Assembly (NCBI RefSeq): GCF_001292705.1
Contig: NZ_LGAK01000001.1
Location: 124,001-188,000 of the forward strand
Length of the DNA: 64,000 bases
From: Marinagarivorans algicola
Lineage (GTDB): Bacteria; Pseudomonadota; Gammaproteobacteria; Pseudomonadales; Cellvibrionaceae
Direction of reading: 5' to 3'
Shown here: in pieces, positions 17,362-26,072 of the stretch
Layout: every line of letters starts with the position of its first letter
Numbering within the stretch: the first letter of the stretch is position 1
Program-made: the position numbers and the translations under genes
Notes under the pieces: model-generated
Database searches by the model: none
What the model was told of the DNA's origin: nothing
What the model saw: the letters and a program-made list of their open reading frames with translations, nothing else

Positions 17362-18894
17362 GTGAGTAATCTAGAGACAGTTCTTTCTGATGAGTTTGAG
17401 GATATGGAATCTGATGACTCCTTTGCTCAGGATGAAGAAGAGATTAAGTTAGGTCGTTTACCTTTTAGTTACGCATCTGACAATCATGTATTGATTGAAG
17501 ATGGTACTGTATTTTATTGCGGCACTCCATCACTCAAAACATTAGTAGAGTTACGCCGCTATACAGGTGATGAGCTATCACTAGAAGCACTCGATGATGA
17601 GGCTTTTCAAAAGCGTTTAACTCAGCATTACCAAAGTGGTGATAATGCAGCACAACAAGCGGCCGATGATATGGGCGCTGAATTTGACCTGTCTGCATTA
17701 GCTGAGGATATTCCTGATGATGGTGAGTTGCTCAGTGGCGATGGCGACGCCCCCGTTATCCGCTTAATCAATGCGATATTATCGCAAGCAGTTCAAGAGC
17801 GCGCCTCTGATATTCACGTTGAACCTTTTGAGCACCGTGTCTCGGTGCGCTTTAGGATTGATGGTGTAATGAAAGAGGTGCTATCACCGAAGGCTCAGTT
17901 AGGCCCTGTTTTAACGTCGCGCTTAAAGGTGATGGCGCGATTAGACATTGCTGAAAAGCGTATACCTCAAGACGGCCGTATTACGGTGAAATTAGCTGGG
18001 CATGCGGTGGATATTCGTGTATCCACGCTACCTAGTGCACACGGTGAGCGAACCGTAATGAGGATTTTAGACTCATCGGCAGGGGCTTTGAAGCTCGAAC
18101 AGCTTAATATGCCGAATCAAGTTCTGGAGCACTTTAAAGCAGCGCTAGCTAAGCCTCATGGAATTATTTTGGTAACAGGGCCCACCGGTTCAGGTAAAAC
18201 GACCTCGCTGTATTCGGGTTTAAGTTACTTAAATACTCCGAATCGTAATATTTTAACAGTAGAGGATCCGATTGAGTATTTGCTGCCAGGTGTTGGTCAG
18301 ACGCAAGTGAACAATAAAGTCGATATGACTTTTGTACGCGGCTTGCGCGCTATCTTACGTCAAGATCCTGATGTGGTTATGATTGGTGAAATCCGTGACC
18401 AAGAGACGGCCGCTATTGCAGTGCAAGCCAGTTTAACAGGCCATTTGCTACTATCAACATTGCATACCAATACCGCGATTGGTGCAATCACTCGTTTGGG
18501 CGATTTAGGTATTGAGCCTTTCTTGTTATCGTCAAGTTTAGAAGCTTTAATTGCTCAGCGCTTGGTAAGGGTGTTATGCCCTGACTGTAAAGAGCCCCAT
18601 GAAGCCAGTGAATCAGAGTGTGAAAGAATTAAAATCCCTGCAGGCAGTATGATTCACCGAGCTGTAGGATGTGAAAAATGTAATTTTGGTGGCTATCGTG
18701 GCCGTACCGGTATTTATGAACTTATTCCTATTGATGACGGGCTAAGGCAGCTTATTCATGAAGGGAGTGGAGAGCAAACAATGTTGGCTCATGCAAGGCA
18801 ATACTGTGAGCCCATTGAAGCCGACGGCCGAGCAAAAGTATTGGCGGGAATTACCACCGTCGAAGAATTACTCCGTGTGACTTCGTCGCACTAA
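17362..18894 (+). CDS. gspE: Type II secretion system ATPase GspE
   Basis: 510 aa. The Walker A motif GPTGSGKTTS is near residue 273, with the Asp box TVEDPIEY, Walker B (VVMIGEIRDQETA) and His box (GHLLLSTLHTN) downstream. A tetracysteine zinc module (CPDC and CEKC, about 405-440) is typical of GspE and PilB but not PilT. The N-terminal 90 residues are strongly acidic, including an EDMESDD stretch. The hexamer is docked on GspL and powers pseudopilus assembly. The start is GTG 17362, 75 bp after gspD. Confidence 0.95.
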   Translation: MSNLETVLSDEFEDMESDDSFAQDEEEIKLGRLPFSYASDNHVLIEDGTVFYCGTPSLKTLVELRRYTGDELSLEALDDEAFQKRLTQHYQSGDNAAQQAADDMGAEFDLSALAEDIPDDGELLSGDGDAPVIRLINAILSQAVQERASDIHVEPFEHRVSVRFRIDGVMKEVLSPKAQLGPVLTSRLKVMARLDIAEKRIPQDGRITVKLAGHAVDIRVSTLPSAHGERTVMRILDSSAGALKLEQLNMPNQVLEHFKAALAKPHGIILVTGPTGSGKTTSLYSGLSYLNTPNRNILTVEDPIEYLLPGVGQTQVNNKVDMTFVRGLRAILRQDPDVVMIGEIRDQETAAIAVQASLTGHLLLSTLHTNTAIGAITRLGDLGIEPFLLSSSLEALIAQRLVRVLCPDCKEPHEASESECERIKIPAGSMIHRAVGCEKCNFGGYRGRTGIYELIPIDDGLRQLIHEGSGEQTMLAHARQYCEPIEADGRAKVLAGITTVEELLRVTSSH

Positions 18895-18903
18895 TGGTTT
18901 TAT

Positions 18904-20169
18904 ATGGCAGCGTTTAGTTATCAAGCCCTTGACCCTAAAGGGAAGACAGTAAAAGGTGTAGTTGAAGGTGACAATGAGCGGCAAGTCCGCACACAATTGC
19001 GCCAGCAAGGCTTACGCCCGCTTGAAGTAAAAAGCTCTGTTAAAAGAGCGGGTCAAGTAAAACCGGGGGGCAAACCACAGCCTACCGAAGGTGGCCTAAA
19101 AGGATTGCTATCGAGCTTGAGTGCCTCTAATGGCATTAAGTTAAGTGTTAAAGATACCTCATTGGTCACTCGGCAGTTGGCATCACTTATTCAGTCTGGC
19201 TTACCGTTGGATGAGGTGCTTAATGCCTGTGCAAACCAAAGTCGCAAGCCGCAAATTAAGGCTATGATCTTACAGGTGCGCTCCCGGGTGCTTGAAGGTT
19301 TATCGCTAAATCAAGCAATGGCTGAGCACCCGCGAACATTCGATGATCTTTATCGCGCCATGGTAAAAGCTGGTGAAGGTGCTGGCTTTTTGGGGCCAGT
19401 ACTGGAGCAGCTAGCCGACTACACTGAAAATAGTCAAGAAACAAGCCAAAAAGTAAAGGGCGCGATGACATACCCGCTAATTTTATTTGTGGTGAGTATC
19501 GGTGTGGTTATTGCCTTGATGGCTTTTGTGGTGCCTAACCTAGTCGGTTTATTCGAAAATCAAAAAGCAGAGCTACCGTTTTCAACCAAGTTATTAATTG
19601 GTATGAGCGATTTCATACTCAGCTATGGTGTATTGACTTTAGTGGTGATTGCGGGTTTAGTTGCAGGTTTAAAACAGTACTTAAAATCGCCTAAAAATCA
19701 ATTAAAATGGCATCGCTTATTGCTTAAAATACCGCTATTTGGTGAGCTAAACCGCACGGCTGAGGCGGCGCGTTACTCGAGCACATTAGGTTTGTTGGTG
19801 AAAAGTGGTGTGCCAGTATTAGAGGCATTAAGTATAGCAGCACAAGTCTTAACTAATCGGCATATTCAAGCGGCCGGTAAAGAAGTTGCAGTCTCTGTTA
19901 AAGAGGGTATGGGTGTGGCCAAAGCGATGGATCAAGTGGATGAGTTTCCGCCATTACTGGTTCAAATGGTCGCTAGTGGTGAAACGAATGGTCAACTGTC
20001 TGAGCAATTAATTCATGCCGCATCTAATCAGCAGCGTGAGCTCCAATTTACCTTGGCTACGATGATGAGTTTATTAGAGCCGATGACTATTTTATTTATG
20101 GCAGGCATGGTTGGTTTCATTGTCATGGCAATTCTTAAGCCCATGTTTCAGCTTAATCAAATGGTTTAG
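18904..20169 (+). CDS. gspF: Type II secretion system inner-membrane protein GspF
   Basis: 421 aa, with three membrane helices and two repeated cytoplasmic GspF domains (about residues 80-200 and 285-405). It carries the family pattern of LVTRQLASLIQSGLPLDE in the first copy and YSSTLGLLVKSGVPVLEALS in the second. The N-terminal AFSYQALDPKGKTVKGVVEG is the usual opening. It is the platform protein beneath the pseudopilus. It lies 9 bp after gspE. Confidence 0.95.
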   Translation: MAAFSYQALDPKGKTVKGVVEGDNERQVRTQLRQQGLRPLEVKSSVKRAGQVKPGGKPQPTEGGLKGLLSSLSASNGIKLSVKDTSLVTRQLASLIQSGLPLDEVLNACANQSRKPQIKAMILQVRSRVLEGLSLNQAMAEHPRTFDDLYRAMVKAGEGAGFLGPVLEQLADYTENSQETSQKVKGAMTYPLILFVVSIGVVIALMAFVVPNLVGLFENQKAELPFSTKLLIGMSDFILSYGVLTLVVIAGLVAGLKQYLKSPKNQLKWHRLLLKIPLFGELNRTAEAARYSSTLGLLVKSGVPVLEALSIAAQVLTNRHIQAAGKEVAVSVKEGMGVAKAMDQVDEFPPLLVQMVASGETNGQLSEQLIHAASNQQRELQFTLATMMSLLEPMTILFMAGMVGFIVMAILKPMFQLNQMV

Positions 20170-20207
20170 TCGATCAAATTATCTATTTAAATACCTTAGG
20201 AGGTTTT

Positions 20208-20648
20208 ATGTTACGTAAGCGGCAGGGCGGTTTTAGCCTTATCGAGATCATGGTAGTGATTGTGATTATTGGTTTGATGGTAGGTGTTGTGGGGCCGGCA
20301 TTATTTGGTAATATCGCCGAGGCTCAAAAAGAGCGTATCAAAAATGATTTTGCATCGATTAAAACAGCGTTACAAACTTACAAATTAGATAATTATACCT
20401 TCCCCACGACGGAGCAGGGCTTGGCCGCTTTGGTGAGTAAGCCTGATGTAGATCCCGTTCCGCGAAAATGGCGTGAGGGTGGTTATTTAGAGAAAATGCC
20501 AAAAGACCCCTTTGAGCGTGAGTATATTTACTTAAGCCCCTCTGATGATGGTAAGCCTTTTGATATCATCAGCTATGGCGCCGACGGCCTGCAAGGTGGT
20601 GAAGGTGAGGCTGCTGATATTAGCTTTTGGGCTGAGGCGGCAGAGTAA
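20208..20648 (+). CDS. gspG: Major pseudopilin GspG
   Basis: 146 aa. A short basic leader (MLRKRQGG) is followed by the prepilin cleavage site and hydrophobic helix FSLIEIMVVIVIIGLMVG, with Glu at position +5. The mature domain has the GspG calcium-site and loop sequences TFPTTEQGLAALVSKP and SYGADGLQGGEGE. It is the main subunit of the pseudopilus. A strong ribosome site (TAGGAGG) precedes it, fitting the high level of GspG needed. The processing peptidase (GspO/PilD) must be encoded elsewhere. Confidence 0.96.
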   Translation: MLRKRQGGFSLIEIMVVIVIIGLMVGVVGPALFGNIAEAQKERIKNDFASIKTALQTYKLDNYTFPTTEQGLAALVSKPDVDPVPRKWREGGYLEKMPKDPFEREYIYLSPSDDGKPFDIISYGADGLQGGEGEAADISFWAEAAE

Positions 20649-20674
20649 ATGAAGTGGCTGGCATTGAGGTTGCA

Positions 20675-21253
20675 ATGAAAGCACCTAAGGGGCAAGTAGG
20701 TTTTACATTGCTTGAAGTGCTCGCTGTGATTGCAGTACTGGGTATTGCTATGGGTGTTGCCTCTTTAACTATTGGTCGAGGTGGGGCAGAAAACCGTCTA
20801 ACCGATAAAATCGAGCAGTTCATGGCTTTAAGTGAATTCGCCTCCGATAGAGCTATATTATCGGGCGATGCAATGGGCTTATTGCTCGAGCCGCCTCAAT
20901 GGCAGTCCGAATCGGAGTTTGACTGGGAAAATCTAGGTTGGCGCTATCGTTGGCAGCAAGGTAACCCGCAGGGTATGTTCGTTGATATCCCCGAATTAGA
21001 GCCAATTTCATTCGACCCTGAAACACAGATCGTGGTATTGATTGATGACCTTGAATGGCGCTGGGAAGAGTTACTTGACCGCTCTCATCCTGTCACGGCC
21101 TATTATTCATCGGGTGATATTTCCCCTATAGAAATTATTATTACTGATGAGCGTTTGCCTGATTATGAGCAAACTATTCATATCAATGAATATGGCCAGC
21201 TAGAATGGAAAGAGTTTGCTGAGGAGCTAAAAGCCCGTGAAGACAGCAAATAA
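20675..21253 (+). CDS. gspH: Minor pseudopilin GspH
   Basis: 192 aa from ATG 20675. The frame opens at GTG 20654, but GAGG lies at the right spacing ahead of 20675, which also gives a normal short leader (MKAPKGQVG) before FTLLEVLAVIAVLGIAMG. The mature domain is rich in Trp and Glu, as in GspH proteins. It is a minor subunit near the pseudopilus tip. It overlaps gspI by 17 bp. Confidence 0.9.
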   Translation: MKAPKGQVGFTLLEVLAVIAVLGIAMGVASLTIGRGGAENRLTDKIEQFMALSEFASDRAILSGDAMGLLLEPPQWQSESEFDWENLGWRYRWQQGNPQGMFVDIPELEPISFDPETQIVVLIDDLEWRWEELLDRSHPVTAYYSSGDISPIEIIITDERLPDYEQTIHINEYGQLEWKEFAEELKAREDSK

Positions 21254-21641
21254 ATGCTCATCAATAACGCATCATATTCAGGGCTTTACCCTGATTGAGG
21301 TGATGGTTGCCCTAGTGATTATTGGCCTCGCGCTACCTGCGCTTATGGGGCGTATGAGTAATATGGCAAGTACGGTTGACTATAGTCGTGATTTGACGAT
21401 AGCTCACTGGGTCGCCGAAAATAAAGTGCAAGAGATCTACTTAACCGAACGATTGCAAAACTTAGTGCCTAAAGGTCGACAAGCTGGCGACGTTGAAATG
21501 GCAGGTATTGTATGGGATTGGAAAGTAGAATCTGAAGAGCAAAAAGGTATTTATGCTGGGGCTCTAAGAGTCTGGGTTCGCGTTGGTAGGCAGGGACAAG
21601 AGCCTATTGTTGAGTTATCGACCGCAATGGTTGAGCGATGA
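21237..21641 (+). CDS. gspI: Minor pseudopilin GspI
   Basis: 134 aa, with the prepilin signature QGFTLIEVMVALVIIGLALP after a 15-residue leader. The mature part contains AHWVAENKVQE, characteristic of GspI. It forms the tip complex with GspJ and GspK. The start is GTG 21237 within gspH, and the stop overlaps the start of gspJ (ATGA). Confidence 0.93.
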   Translation: MKTANKCSSITHHIQGFTLIEVMVALVIIGLALPALMGRMSNMASTVDYSRDLTIAHWVAENKVQEIYLTERLQNLVPKGRQAGDVEMAGIVWDWKVESEEQKGIYAGALRVWVRVGRQGQEPIVELSTAMVER

Positions 21642-22318
21642 GGCCTATGAAAGCTGTAGTATGCTACACAAGGCTTGCCTGTCACAAGTCAGTTCAGCGG
21701 GGCTTTACGTTAATCGAAGTGATGATTGCCATTGTTATTATGGCGATGATTGCGGTTATGACGAGTCAGTCTTTTACGGCGGCTATTTCTAGCTCCGAGG
21801 CTACACAAGAGGCAATAGCACGCTTAGCGGCGGTGGATCGTGTATGGGTATTGTTAGAGACTGATTTGCGCAATGCGGTGCCGGCTATCCCTAAGGTGCA
21901 AGGTCGAAATGATATACCTCCACTCTATGTCGACCCGAGTGAAGAGTATCGATTGTCTATTTTACGTGGAGGCTACGCTAACCCACTAAGATTACCGCGA
22001 ACCGAAATGGTACGTGTGGGTTATCGCTTTGAAGATAATGTACTGTGGCGTGATACGTGGAATAATATTGCCGATAATGACGAGCGCAATGCAAGGCCTC
22101 AGCGTATTCTTGAGGAAATAGACGACATATTGGTTAAAGCCCTTCCTAATAGCAACAGTGCGAGTGTAACCGGTGGCCCATGGCAAGAGCGTTGGCCTGC
22201 CTCTGGTGTACGACCAGATACAACATTTCCAGCGGCAATAGAGGTGACGCTGATACTGCCTGATTTTGGTGAAATTAAGCGTATTTATTCGATATTACCA
22301 GGCATTAAGGGAGGCTAG
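21638..22318 (+). CDS. gspJ: Minor pseudopilin GspJ
   Basis: 226 aa. The leader is unusually long, about 23 residues (MRPMKAVVCYTRLACHKSVQ plus RG), before FTLIEVMIAIVIMAMIAVM. An internal GTG or Met start is not obvious, so the ATGA-coupled start is kept. The mature domain includes LETDLRNAVPA and MVRVGYRF, as in GspJ. It is the partner of GspI and GspK in the tip that starts the pseudopilus. Confidence 0.92.
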   Translation: MRPMKAVVCYTRLACHKSVQRGFTLIEVMIAIVIMAMIAVMTSQSFTAAISSSEATQEAIARLAAVDRVWVLLETDLRNAVPAIPKVQGRNDIPPLYVDPSEEYRLSILRGGYANPLRLPRTEMVRVGYRFEDNVLWRDTWNNIADNDERNARPQRILEEIDDILVKALPNSNSASVTGGPWQERWPASGVRPDTTFPAAIEVTLILPDFGEIKRIYSILPGIKGG

Positions 22319-22321
22319 CAT

Positions 22322-23491
22322 ATGCGAATAGCACAACCGTTTGGCCGGCCACGCCCAGAGCTTAAAAAACAACAAGGCATGGTGTTGTTGCTCGCCATGA
22401 TGATCGTTGTATTGGTTACCTCGTTAGTGGTGGCGACAAGCTGGCGTTTTGAGTTAGGTATGTCGCGGAACGAAAATCGCTGGCATGGGCTGCAAGCGAG
22501 ACTTGTGTTAGACGGCGGCGAAAAGCTAGCGGCCAAACTGTTTTTGCTTGAAGATCTCAGAGATGAAACTATCGACGGTAGCGAGGAAGTCGATAACAAG
22601 CAAGAAATGTGGATGTCACCTTTTTCAGAGGGCATTGATGGCGGTACTATCACCGTTCAAATGGAAGATGCGCAAGCGCGGTTTAATATTAATTTGCTTG
22701 CGCCGGTGCCTGTAGTGCCAGGCCAGCAGCCCAGAGGCGCTAATGGCGCCTCATCATCGAGTGGAGCCTCTAATAAGTCGCAAGAGTGTAATGATGACCC
22801 TCAGCTATTTCATTGTGCCTATACCGTTTCGCAAAGGCGGTTTATTCGCTATTTGCAAACTTTACCCATGAATGAGCAACCCATCACCCCTTTTCAAGCA
22901 CAAGAAATAGTCAATGCATTAATTGATTGGATGGATGGTGATCACGAGCCAAAAAATGGTGGTGCAGAGCAAAGCTATTACAGTGGCTTAGAGGTGCCTA
23001 TTGTGGTGAGTAACGCCCCAATGACTACAATTAGTGAACTGAGTCTAGTTAAAGGCATTACACCCGAGATATACGAGCGTTTACTACCTAACGTGATAGC
23101 ATTACCGACAAGTGAAAAAAGTCCGGCATACCCGAACATCAATACTATGCCAGATGCGATGTTACGTATGTTTAATCTGAAGTCCGAGATGCTACCGCTC
23201 GATGAGGGGCAGGCCGGTGACCTAATTTTTGCCCGTAACGAAACAGTAAACCCCAATATTCAGCCAGCGCAAGGTTATCAAAATATAGATGATTTTGTGA
23301 CAAACCTAACCGATTTAGGGTTGAATAAAGCAGATCTTGATTCTTCGGAGCTATCGGTGGGTACCAATTATTTTATTTATAATGGTGAAGTCATTATTGG
23401 CGATAAGACACGCCGTATAAAAACATTAATGCGACGTGATAGAAACAAAAGTAGTGTTGAAGTGTTATGGCGGACTGACGCAAATTTTTAA
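22322..23491 (+). CDS. gspK: Minor pseudopilin GspK
   Basis: 389 aa. The N-terminal segment QQGMVLLLAMMIVVLVTSLVV is the atypical prepilin signature of GspK, which lacks the Glu at position +5. The large globular domain inserted in the pilin fold includes DAQARFNINLL and ALIDWMDGDHEP. It caps the pseudopilus tip. A Ser/Gly/Ala-rich loop (about residues 140-155) is probably a surface insertion. It sits 3 bp after gspJ. Confidence 0.93.
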   Translation: MRIAQPFGRPRPELKKQQGMVLLLAMMIVVLVTSLVVATSWRFELGMSRNENRWHGLQARLVLDGGEKLAAKLFLLEDLRDETIDGSEEVDNKQEMWMSPFSEGIDGGTITVQMEDAQARFNINLLAPVPVVPGQQPRGANGASSSSGASNKSQECNDDPQLFHCAYTVSQRRFIRYLQTLPMNEQPITPFQAQEIVNALIDWMDGDHEPKNGGAEQSYYSGLEVPIVVSNAPMTTISELSLVKGITPEIYERLLPNVIALPTSEKSPAYPNINTMPDAMLRMFNLKSEMLPLDEGQAGDLIFARNETVNPNIQPAQGYQNIDDFVTNLTDLGLNKADLDSSELSVGTNYFIYNGEVIIGDKTRRIKTLMRRDRNKSSVEVLWRTDANF

Positions 23492-23572
23492 CGATACTCA
23501 GAAAATATTGGGCTATTTTAGCCGAACATAATAACAGCAGCTTTGGTTGCAAAATATAAGATAGGTGATGCA

Positions 23573-24802
23573 GTGGCAGAACGAATTCTGGTGCGCAAAA
23601 TAGAACCCGGGCTTTGGCAGTGGCGTGTTGTAACGAGCCAAAATCAATGGCTTAGCGAGTCATTTTATACCGGCGATATCAATTTATTGGCAGAGTCTGT
23701 AGCGGGTAAAGCCTGTTGGTTATTACTTGATGGTCGTACGGTGTCTTCTCAGGTTGTTGATGTAGGGGTTAAAGACCGAAAGTTACTCAGTAAACTGGTG
23801 CCCTTTGAGGTTGAAGAGACGGTTGTGACACCTGTTGATGAACTTATTTTTGCCTATGGCCCGCTTGAAGACGGCCTAGTGAGTACGCAATATGTAAAAG
23901 AAGACAGTGTTGCCGAGCTGATTGCCGAGCTAGAAGAGCTGGGCGCGGAAGTACAAAGTGTTGGATGTGATTATGCCGAACTTGATGAGGGTGAGGGCTG
24001 GGTCTTTTTATTAGAAGATAAAACGTTTTTTGCCAAAATAGGTTCGCATCAAGGGTTTAGTTGCGAAGCGACAGTGGCACAGTTATTTATTCAGGCCTTA
24101 TGTACCGAAGCTGACAAAAATGAAAATATTGTTCAGCCAGCAGCTTTACACTTGGTGGCCGAAACCGAAGAAGCCTTAGTGACTTTACGTAATTGGCTAC
24201 CCAAAAACTTAGAAGTCTCTGAGACTTTAAGTATTTACGAACAGGAAGGTGGTTTTTGGGATGCCGTCGCTTTACGTATTAAGCCTGTCATGGAGTTTCG
24301 ATCAGGTAATTTAGCCCGTAAGTTACCTTTTGGTGTGTGGTGGAATGATTGGAAAATACCAGCCATCGCTGCTTCTATTGCCTTTATAGTTGCTCTTGGT
24401 ACGACTTGGGGGGAATTTCAGCAGGCTAAAAAAGAATCCATGCAGCTATTTTCTGATCGCGATGCGGTTTTTAGGCAGGTAGTTTCGTCAGGGTCAATTA
24501 CCGATCCTGTTAGGCAGTTAAGAGCTAAATTACAAAAACAAACATCAACAGAGCCTTCAAATGTTGTATTTCTTGTGTCTAAGGTGGCACCTGAAATTCG
24601 CAAGAATAAGAATTTAAACATGACCAGCTTCCGCTACACTCAAAACAATGGAGCACTACAATTTAGTGTTGAGGCTAAGGATTTTGCCATGTTAGAAGCT
24701 TTGCGTGGTGATATCAGTAAAACAGGATTGGCAGCAGAAATTAGAAACTCCAAGGTTTCTGGCGATATACATCAAGCACAAATTCGAGTGACGGAGAGCT
24801 AA
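23573..24802 (+). CDS. gspL: Type II secretion system protein GspL
   Basis: 409 aa from GTG 23573. The frame is open from TTG 23543, but an AGGTGA ribosome site sits just before 23573 and homologues start close to this point (MAERILVRKIEPGLWQW). The cytoplasmic actin-like domain (1-240) includes LLDGRTVSSQVVD and the LVPFEVEETV segment that contacts GspE. One membrane helix (about 262-280, IPAIAASIAFIVALGTTW) and a periplasmic ferredoxin-like domain follow. It recruits the ATPase to the membrane. Confidence 0.92.
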   Translation: MAERILVRKIEPGLWQWRVVTSQNQWLSESFYTGDINLLAESVAGKACWLLLDGRTVSSQVVDVGVKDRKLLSKLVPFEVEETVVTPVDELIFAYGPLEDGLVSTQYVKEDSVAELIAELEELGAEVQSVGCDYAELDEGEGWVFLLEDKTFFAKIGSHQGFSCEATVAQLFIQALCTEADKNENIVQPAALHLVAETEEALVTLRNWLPKNLEVSETLSIYEQEGGFWDAVALRIKPVMEFRSGNLARKLPFGVWWNDWKIPAIAASIAFIVALGTTWGEFQQAKKESMQLFSDRDAVFRQVVSSGSITDPVRQLRAKLQKQTSTEPSNVVFLVSKVAPEIRKNKNLNMTSFRYTQNNGALQFSVEAKDFAMLEALRGDISKTGLAAEIRNSKVSGDIHQAQIRVTES

Positions 24803-24804
24803 CA

Positions 24805-25281
24805 ATGAATGAGTTTAAAAACTGGTTCTTACAAAACTCACCTCGCGAGCAATTATTACTGGGTATAGGTGTTATCGCATTAGTATTAACAGTGCTGTAT
24901 GCGGGGCTGCTGCTACCTTTAACAAAAGCCCGCGACAAACAAGTGATCAATAATCGTGCGGTACTATCGCAGCAAGTCGAAGTGCGAGAGCTCGCAGCTA
25001 GGGTTTTAGGTCAAGAACTTTCCGGCGGTGGCAGTCAGAGAAGTTTGGCGCAAGTGACCAATACTACACTGCGTAATCATGGCCTTAAAATGGAAGACTT
25101 TCAGCCTACAGGTAATAATAATGTACGTGTTAGGTTGGCTAAGGTTGAATTTAATAAAGTGATGGCTTGGCTGAATGATCTTGAAAATAAAGAAGGGGTT
25201 CAAGTGAAAGAGGTTTCTGTAACGGCGGACGACGTGAAAGGGTTACTCAGTACAGTTACGGTCAAGTTAAACAGGAATTAA
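24805..25281 (+). CDS. gspM: Type II secretion system protein GspM
   Basis: 158 aa. It has a short cytoplasmic N-terminus (WFLQNSPREQLLL), one membrane helix (about residues 18-38, LGIGVIALVLTVLYAGLLLP) and a small periplasmic domain ending in VSVTADDVKGLLSTVTVKL. The ready match is the GspM layout and its place 2 bp after gspL, with which it forms a stabilising complex. Confidence 0.92.
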   Translation: MNEFKNWFLQNSPREQLLLGIGVIALVLTVLYAGLLLPLTKARDKQVINNRAVLSQQVEVRELAARVLGQELSGGGSQRSLAQVTNTTLRNHGLKMEDFQPTGNNNVRVRLAKVEFNKVMAWLNDLENKEGVQVKEVSVTADDVKGLLSTVTVKLNRN

Positions 25282-25284
25282 TGC

Positions 25285-26049
25285 ATGCCTCAATTTATTA
25301 CACGCTTGCTTAAAATACTCATTATTTTAGGTTTATTCATTTACTTGGTATCTGCAATAGTTGTGAGGGTACCGGCGACATTAGTTACCTCAAATTTAGC
25401 AAAAGCATTACCACAGCTACAATTAGCTGTGGTAAGCGGCACGGCTTGGGTCGGTAAATCGGGTGATGCGAGCATCGAAGTACAAGGTCAAGCGATTCGC
25501 CTAGGTATTTTACGTTGGAAATTTCAGCCACTTAAATTGCTGGCACTCAAAATATGCGTGGATCTCGAAAGTGAAGTCTTTAGTGGTAATGCATGCCGTA
25601 CGCTCACAGGCCGAAATCAAGTGTATAAGTTTCAGGCAGAGCTACCTGCAAGTCTAGCTAATCATTTTAATCGTGAAGTGCAGTTTGCAGGTATGGCAAG
25701 CCTCAATATTTTGCGAGGCGAAGTGACAGATAAGGGTTTTGTCAAAACATTAGAGGGAAGTGTCAGTTGGCGTGGTGCACGTGTTAATGTGCAGAATATG
25801 TGGTTTACCTTAGGTGACTTTGCCGCTGATGTTATCAATGCAGGGGATGGCAGTATTAAAGCGACTGTGTTTGATTTAGCGGGTCCATTTGGCGTTAAGC
25901 TTGATGCGGTCGCAGGTATCAATACCGCACCCTCGGCACAGGGCACTATTTTACCGAAAAGCAATGCGCAAGACGAGATCAAAGATGTCTTAGGTTTATT
26001 TGCAGTGCCGCAAGAAAACGGCGCGTTTGCTGTTAAGTACCCATTGTAA
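25285..26049 (+). CDS. gspN: Type II secretion system protein GspN
   Basis: 254 aa. One N-terminal membrane helix (residues 9-27) precedes a periplasmic domain with LVSGTAWVG-like AVVSGTAWVGKSGDAS, the family's characteristic segment. GspN is an accessory part of type II systems, present in some lineages only, with no clear role. It starts at the second ATG of ATGCATG, 3 bp after gspM. Confidence 0.9.
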   Translation: MPQFITRLLKILIILGLFIYLVSAIVVRVPATLVTSNLAKALPQLQLAVVSGTAWVGKSGDASIEVQGQAIRLGILRWKFQPLKLLALKICVDLESEVFSGNACRTLTGRNQVYKFQAELPASLANHFNREVQFAGMASLNILRGEVTDKGFVKTLEGSVSWRGARVNVQNMWFTLGDFAADVINAGDGSIKATVFDLAGPFGVKLDAVAGINTAPSAQGTILPKSNAQDEIKDVLGLFAVPQENGAFAVKYPL

Positions 26050-26072
26050 TGATCGAGCAGTAGGTGTTTTTT